This document shows positions 59,498 through 64,000 of a stretch of 64,000 nt of DNA, piece after piece. Each line of letters starts with the position of its first letter. Position 1 is the stretch's first letter. The notes beneath the pieces were generated by a model, which was not told where the DNA came from, ran no database searches, and worked only from the letters and a program-made list of their open reading frames with translations. This stretch comes from Rossellomorea vietnamensis. GTDB taxonomy: Bacteria; Bacillota; Bacilli; Bacillales; Bacillaceae_B. The stretch lies in the NCBI RefSeq assembly GCF_008180415.1, contig NZ_VTEI01000001.1, forward strand, positions 505 to 64,504, given 5' to 3'. The position numbers and the translations under genes were made by a program.

Positions 59498-60826
59498 TTA
59501 TTCGATTTCTCTTACTACCGTTCTCGAGCCTTCTACTTTAACGACTCTTACCGGCTTGTTCTGACCGATGAATCCGCCTTCTGAAACAGCGTCGATTCTT
59601 TCATCTTCAATTACAATTGTTCCGGAAGGGCGCAGAGCTGTCTTCGTTACCCCTGTTGCCCCGATCAGTTCCAGGCGGTTGACATTAGAGACATATCCAC
59701 CCTCCGTGCTGGTGGAATCCTTCAAGATTATCTTATTGAACAGCTTCATCTTTTTACCAAACACCTTTACAAACACCACCATTGCTATGATTGCGACAGC
59801 CATTGCTATCAAAAGGGATGTACCCATAGCGACAACATCGCCTCCTGCCATCAGAATACTTCCTATAATGGCACCTAAACCCAGTATCCCGGCAATGCCT
59901 CCGGGAAGAAAAAATTCAGCGACTATCAAACCGACACCAATGACAAACAGAATCAGTGTTTCATATCCTGCCAGTCCGGCAACCAAGTGTCCATAGAAGA
60001 ACAGCAGCAGTGACGCAAGACCTATGGAGCCTGCCACACCAAAGCCCGGAGAATAAAGCTCTATTACCAGCCCAAGACTAGCCAGGGAAAGAAGAATAGG
60101 AACCACAACCGGATTGGTTATGAACCTGGCGAGTTTCTCAGCAAACGTTTCTTCAACGCTAATAACTTCTGCGTCTTCAAGGCCTATTTCCTTCAGCAGC
60201 TCATCCATGTTACTCACAGTGCCCTCAGAGTACTCAATGGACTCTGCTGTTCTCGCATCAAGAGTAAGCAGTTCACCTTTTGCTGCACCAACTTCAGGAA
60301 GGTCGACATCTTTGTCAGCCATGGCGAGAGCATATTGCGGATTCCTGCCGCTGGTTTCAGCGGCACTTCTCATGGCTGCAAGCCAATAGCTTTGAGCTTT
60401 CTCATCAGCAGAATTACCGGCTTGGTCAATGACGGCAGCTGCCCCCATTGTTCCATTGGGCACCATGTAAATTTCATCAGCATGAAGGGCAATGAATGCT
60501 CCTGCTGACAAGGCTCGATTATCGACGAAAGCGACCGTCTCTATTTCTGTACTATCAAGAAGCTTTGCGATATTTCCTGCCGCATCGACCAATCCTCCAG
60601 GTGTATCAATCTGGAAAACAATCGTATCGGCACCCGCCTCCCGGGCATCAGCTATTCCCCTGCTCAAGAATGCGTGCAAACCTTTTTCCACTTCTTTTTC
60701 AATCGGGATGACAAAAACAATTTCACCTTCCCCTTGAGCTTTAGTATTAAAAGGCATCGATCCTATCAAGGAAACAGCGAGAAGCAGCATCAAACCGCCT
60801 ATATAAATCTGTCTTAATAATTTCAA
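59498..60826 (-). CDS. nfeD: NfeD family membrane-bound serine protease-like protein
   Basis: 442 residues. A signal peptide (about 1-30) is followed by a ClpP/SppA-type domain (about 35-225) with VFQIDTPGG, catalytic-Ser-like VDNRALSAGAFIALHADEIYM and GTMGAA. Membrane segments lie at about 235-370, and a C-terminal OB-fold (about 380-442; GATGVTKTALRPSGTIVIEDERI) follows. NfeD proteins work with flotillins in membrane organisation. It is the first gene of nfeD-floA-yqfB. Confidence 0.93.
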   Translation of the reverse strand: MKLLRQIYIGGLMLLLAVSLIGSMPFNTKAQGEGEIVFVIPIEKEVEKGLHAFLSRGIADAREAGADTIVFQIDTPGGLVDAAGNIAKLLDSTEIETVAFVDNRALSAGAFIALHADEIYMVPNGTMGAAAVIDQAGNSADEKAQSYWLAAMRSAAETSGRNPQYALAMADKDVDLPEVGAAKGELLTLDARTAESIEYSEGTVSNMDELLKEIGLEDAEVISVEETFAEKLARFITNPVVVPILLSLASLGLVIELYSPGFGVAGSIGLASLLLFFYGHLVAGLAGYETLILFVIGVGLIVAEFFLPGGIAGILGLGAIIGSILMAGGDVVAMGTSLLIAMAVAIIAMVVFVKVFGKKMKLFNKIILKDSTSTEGGYVSNVNRLELIGATGVTKTALRPSGTIVIEDERIDAVSEGGFIGQNKPVRVVKVEGSRTVVREIE

Positions 60827-61161
60827 GATTTCACCCCTTTCGGCCTATCAAGAAAAAATTATAATTACTTATCCTATATTATGTACGATTGAGATAAAAA
60901 AAGGTTTCATTTTTTGTGAAAAAAATCAGCCAGCCGTTATTAAGTGACTCTTCCTCATTCCTCATCTATATACTTACGTATTTCAAGCAGGATATACCAC
61001 CCTTTAAAAAGGGGATACACAGGTTCGCAAATTCAAAAAGATTTCTGCTACTGCTACTTAGTGCAAAGCATATGAGAGTAATTACAAATTTTCCATACCC
61101 CTGTCCCAAAGTCTAATTCCAAAAAAAATGAGAAGCGGAAGACCGCTTCTCATTTTCATGT
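60827..61161. other. Non-coding gap between yqeY and nfeD
   Basis: 335 bases. The left 80 bases hold the nfeD promoter and RBS. A yqeY terminator is at 61121-61157. No supported gene in between. Confidence 0.6.
61121..61157 (-). terminator. Terminator of the rpsU-yqeY operon
   Basis: On the minus strand AATGAGAAGCGG pairs with CCGCTTCTCATT around TCTT, followed by six more T residues. Confidence 0.95.
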
Positions 61162-61608
61162 TTACGATAAATGATTTTGAACAAGTTTATTGACGAGAGC
61201 TCCATCAGCTTTCCCTTTAACTTTAGGCATGATAGCCCCCATCACCTTACCCATATCTGCCTTGGACGTTGCATTCGTTTCATCGATGGCTTGCTTGATG
61301 ATGGACGATACTTCATCTTCAGACAGCTGTTCAGGCATATATATTTCGACGTAAGTCAGTTCCGATTGAATTTTCTCAACGAGATCCTCACGGCCTGCGT
61401 TTTGAAATTCCTGGAGGGAGTCTTTGCGTTGCTTGACTTCTCGAGAAAGGACAGTCAACTCTTCATCTTGAGAAAGCTCCTGTTTTCCATGCTTAATAGC
61501 CTCATTTTGCAATGCTGCTTTCAACATACGGATAACAGAAAGTTTTTCTTTCTCTTTATTCCTCATAGCTTGTTTCATATCATTATTTAAACGATCGAGA
61601 AGACTCAT
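61162..61608 (-). CDS. yqeY: GatB/YqeY domain protein
   Basis: 148 residues. A helical N-terminus ([32 protein letters not shown]) and the C-terminal GatB-like tRNA-binding domain ([27 protein letters not shown]) are present. It resembles the tail domain of the tRNA amidotransferase GatB but lacks the catalytic part; its function is unsettled. It follows rpsU by 14 bases. Confidence 0.94.
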   Translation of the reverse strand: MSLLDRLNNDMKQAMRNKEKEKLSVIRMLKAALQNEAIKHGKQELSQDEELTVLSREVKQRKDSLQEFQNAGREDLVEKIQSELTYVEIYMPEQLSEDEVSSIIKQAIDETNATSKADMGKVMGAIMPKVKGKADGALVNKLVQNHLS

Positions 61609-61622
61609 ATCTACACCCTCTC

Positions 61623-61796
61623 TTAGAACTTACGTTTTCTGGCTGCTTCAGATTTCTTCTTACGCTTTACGCTTGGCTTTTCATAGAATTCGCGCTTTCT
61701 GTACTCTTGCAAAGTTCCTGTTTTAGAAACTGTACGTTTGAAGCGACGAAGAGCATCTTCAAGCGATTCGTTTTTACGAACAACTGTTTTTGACAT
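61623..61796 (-). CDS. rpsU: 30S ribosomal protein S21
   Basis: 57 residues from ATG 61796 ([10 protein letters not shown]), preceded by GGAGGGA; a longer frame to 61826 is not the real start. The basic C-terminus ([18 protein letters not shown]) binds rRNA. It is the first gene of the rpsU-yqeY operon. Its GC-rich upstream leader near 61850-61870 may form a hairpin. Confidence 0.96.
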   Translation of the reverse strand: MSKTVVRKNESLEDALRRFKRTVSKTGTLQEYRKREFYEKPSVKRKKKSEAARKRKF

Positions 61797-62080
61797 CTCT
61801 CTTTCCCTCCCTCCGAAACACTGCACTTACATGTAAAGTAAAGACCTTGGCAACGGCAAAGCCGCTGCGGACATCCGACAAACCTGGCTGCCCTTCACTT
61901 TTCTGCTGTTAAGTGCAGACTTTTACAGAAAGTAATCTTTCTGTATGGATATTTAAATCCATTCACTTTGCAATTATAATATAAGCCCTTCAGAAGGTCA
62001 ACAATTTCTGACGAATTGCTTGTATAAATAGACATGTATGCTCTTTATTCCTAATACAGTTAAGAAAGGGGGGACAGGTC

Positions 62081-63010
62081 ATGCTTAGTTTACTTATCTT
62101 TTTTCTATTAATTGGAAGCTTTTTGCTTGGTATGTTTTGGCTGAAAAGCGGATTATATAATCTGGCAGGAGAGAGAATGACTAAATTGATTTCAAAGTGG
62201 ACTGATGCACCTTGGAAGGGATTCCTCATAGGCATTGCGGTTACTGGAGTACTGCAGAGCAGTTCTGCCGTCATGGTTTTGACAATAGGCTTTGTTTCAG
62301 CGGGTATTTTGAGTTTCAGGCAGTCCATTGGGATCATCCTGGGTACAAACATAGGAACTACTTTGACACTGGAGATTATTTCATTGGATATCGGCTTTTT
62401 GAGTCTCCCTCTGCTTGGATGTTCACTGCTCCTTCTAATCCTTCCCTATCCAAGTACCCGGGCACTTGCTCTTACATTCCTTGGACTTTCGCTAATTTTT
62501 GTGAGCATGAATGGATTTGAAGAACTGGCAAGGCCATTATCGAGCCAGGCTTTTATTCACTCACTTATGGAGCGCTCTAATGCGTCAGCACTTTTTTCTG
62601 TTTTGCTGGGGACGATTTTAACAGGATTGGTGCAATCGAGCACAGTCATTACAGGCATCGCCATGAGTTTTGTTGATGCGGACATAATAACGATTTTTGC
62701 CGGCATTTCCATCATGCTCGGTGCAAATATTGGTACTTGTGTAACTTCCTATATAGCTGGAATCGGGAGCGGAAAAGCGACGAAGCTGACTGTTTATGCA
62801 CACATATGGCTTAACGTTGCCGGAGTGATGATATTCTTTCCGTTTATTGAGGAGCTGGGTGAAATGGTGAAATGGGCCTCAGCTAATCCTGAATTACAGC
62901 TTGCTCATGCAAGCCTTGCCTTCAATGTCATATGTTCCGTTCTTGTCCTTCCTTTCTCAGGTCATTTTGCAAGTCTTATTGAAAAGTTTCATGCTAACGA
63001 ATTAAGGTGA
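62081..63010 (+). CDS. yqeW: Na/Pi cotransporter family protein (YqeW)
   Basis: 309 residues, all membrane, with two NaPi-II repeats. QSS motifs are in LQSSSAVMVLTIGF (about 59-72) and VQSSTVITGIAMS (about 184-196). Unlike the 546-residue relative at 19337 it has no PhoU-like domain. Synteny next to rpsU supports yqeW. GAAAGGGGGG precedes the ATG. Substrate direction is unknown. Confidence 0.92.
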   Translation: MLSLLIFFLLIGSFLLGMFWLKSGLYNLAGERMTKLISKWTDAPWKGFLIGIAVTGVLQSSSAVMVLTIGFVSAGILSFRQSIGIILGTNIGTTLTLEIISLDIGFLSLPLLGCSLLLLILPYPSTRALALTFLGLSLIFVSMNGFEELARPLSSQAFIHSLMERSNASALFSVLLGTILTGLVQSSTVITGIAMSFVDADIITIFAGISIMLGANIGTCVTSYIAGIGSGKATKLTVYAHIWLNVAGVMIFFPFIEELGEMVKWASANPELQLAHASLAFNVICSVLVLPFSGHFASLIEKFHANELR

Positions 63011-63261
63011 GTATTGTAGATGAATGCTTGTTATTGTCAAAGTTTCGGCTAATCGTATACAGGAGAGCAGAGGCTTTCTTTCTTATCATGAGCTGCAAGG
63101 ATATCAGACTAAACTCTTAAGCCTGAGCAGCAAAAAAATACTGCCCGGTAAAGGCGGCCGCTGATTCCGTTCAAGTAGCCAGCTCCACTTGGTTGTGTGC
63201 CTGATGGAAGGGGCTTTATAGCGAAAGAAGCGTGTCCTTTCATTAATTGGGTACGCGGCGG

Positions 63262-63456
63262 TTTAAATAAGGGAACTTTTTCCCTTAATCGCTAATACAA
63301 GCTCACTTCGGGGTGAATAGAGGAACTTTTTACCCTTATATGATAAAAGAGCACATTTTTTTATTGTTTTAAGATAAATAAGAGAACTATATTCCCTTAT
63401 TTTTGCTTTGGTCAGTGTATTTTAGTAAATAAGGGAACTTTTTTCCTCTATTTACT
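63262..63456. repeat. Tandem array of four about-55-bp units with AAGGGAA hairpins
   Basis: Hairpins lie at 63265-63290, 63315-63340, 63375-63400 and 63425-63456, for example AATAAGGGAAC with TTCCCTTA; the last is a near-perfect palindrome, GTAAATAAGGGAA with TTCCTCTATTTAC. The flanks between units differ. No ORF crosses it. A fragment of R1 (CAGCTTCGACAGGCAAACGT, 63548-63567) lies further right. Confidence 0.75.
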
Positions 63457-63636
63457 ATCTAAAATACTGAACAACATTTGTAAGTGCTATCGGTCAGCGG
63501 ATTGAATCAGTGTCTTTTCAAACAGCTAAATGAACAAGGACCCTCCCAGCTTCGACAGGCAAACGTTCCTAAAATCATTAAAAATTCTAAAGCTGATGTA
63601 GTATAGAGAGCAGCACATACATGGCTTTCAAAGAAA

Positions 63637-63682
63637 AAAGTCAACTTTTCTTCCTATTTAAGGAAGGATAGTTGACTTTATC
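63637..63682 (-). terminator. Terminator of deoC
   Basis: AAAGTCAACT pairs with AGTTGACTTT, with inner stem CTTCCT/AGGAAG around ATTTA. The minus strand ends in six T's. Confidence 0.85.
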
Positions 63683-63758
63683 TTTGGTAATAACCAAGCA
63701 GATTACAAAATTCAATAGATTTTAAGTGCCGTCCGGTTAAGCGGATGGCCTTTTCATC

Positions 63759-64000
63759 TTAGTAGTCAGAATCACTAGTTAATCCTTGGACAATCTGAAC
63801 TCCGGAGCTGGCGCCGATTCTGGTAGCTCCCGCTTCAATCATGTTTTTCGCGTCTTCAACACTTCTTACACCGCCGGATGCTTTCACACCGATATCCGGT
63901 CCGACCGTTTTTCTCATTAACTTGATATCTTCTATTGTCGCTCCGCCAGTTGAGAACCCTGTGGATGTCTTAACAAAGTCAGTCCCTGCCTCAACCGCAA
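63759..64000 (-). CDS. deoC: Deoxyribose-phosphate aldolase, C-terminal part (cut by window edge)
   Basis: Read on the minus strand from the window end. VKTSTGF holds the Schiff-base Lys, followed by [29 protein letters not shown], the phosphate-binding end of the TIM barrel, and RIGASSG. About 80 C-terminal residues are present of roughly 220; the rest lies beyond the window. It cleaves deoxyribose-5-phosphate in deoxynucleoside breakdown. Position near rpsU is seen in several Bacillaceae. Confidence 0.95.
   Translation of the reverse strand, partial: AVEAGTDFVKTSTGFSTGGATIEDIKLMRKTVGPDIGVKASGGVRSVEDAKNMIEAGATRIGASSGVQIVQGLTSDSDY

Overview
The window is chromosomal DNA of a spore-forming member of the Bacillaceae that is not Bacillus subtilis itself. 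The evidence is gene content and order. From yqgN to rpsU and yqeW it follows the B. subtilis block yqgN-rpmG-yqzDC-pst-pbpA-yqgE-sodA-yqgCB-yqfZ-ispG-yqfXW-zur-yqfUTSRQP-yqfON-cccA-sigA-dnaG-yqxD-yqfL-ccpN-recO-yqzL-era-cdd-dgkA-ybeY-pgpH-phoH-yqfDCB-floA-nfeD-yqeY-rpsU-yqeW. Ribosome binding sites are strong AGGAGG types, and TTG and GTG starts are common. Most genes lie on the minus strand. Gene assignments rest on recognition of protein motifs and gene order; no database search was possible.

Layout. 1-2.3 kb: end of an IS30-type transposase, a DUF92 membrane protein, 5-formyl-THF cyclo-ligase, two tandem hairpin repeats, and L33. 2.4-7.1 kb: an accessory four-gene minus-strand cluster encoding a DUF4912 protein, a degenerate-GH57/GT4 fusion, a sugar nucleotidyltransferase carrying a leftover phosphomannomutase C-terminal domain, and an unknown protein. 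7.1-7.9 kb: repeat-rich intergenic DNA. 7.9-13.4 kb: yqzDC, then pstSCAB and phoU behind a textbook Pho box. 13.6-24.4 kb: PBP2, an MFS protein, SodA, YqgC, a Na/Pi transporter, YqgB, a chemotaxis receptor and YqfZ. 24.6-38.4 kb: ispG and ispH, a zinc-uptake operon znuC-znuB-zur, endonuclease IV, CshB, YqfO, TrmK and cytochrome c-550. 38.8-46.4 kb: acyl-CoA dehydrogenase, sigA, dnaG, yqxD, yqfL and ccpN. 46.6-48.9 kb: a glycine T-box with homodimer-type glyS on the opposite strand, followed by a tandem hairpin array. 48.9-61.8 kb: recO-yqzL-era-cdd, then dgkA-ybeY-pgpH-phoH-yqfDC, yqfB-floA-nfeD and yqeY-rpsU. 62-64 kb: a second Na/Pi transporter, a second hairpin array and the end of deoC.

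Functional themes. Phosphate is covered by the Pst ABC importer, PhoU and two Na/Pi-type carriers. Zinc is handled by the coupled znuCB-zur operon. Isoprenoid synthesis is covered by IspG and IspH. The macromolecular synthesis region holds DnaG and SigA. The CcpN/YqfL pair controls gluconeogenesis, and YqfC/YqfD belong to sporulation.

The most unusual material is (i) the GH57-like/GT4/nucleotidyltransferase/DUF4912 operon, whose domains show erosion at catalytic positions, and (ii) at least four families of non-coding intergenic repeats. Two of these families are dispersed and two are tandem; three of the four are clearly built of hairpins whose stems vary while pairing is largely kept.
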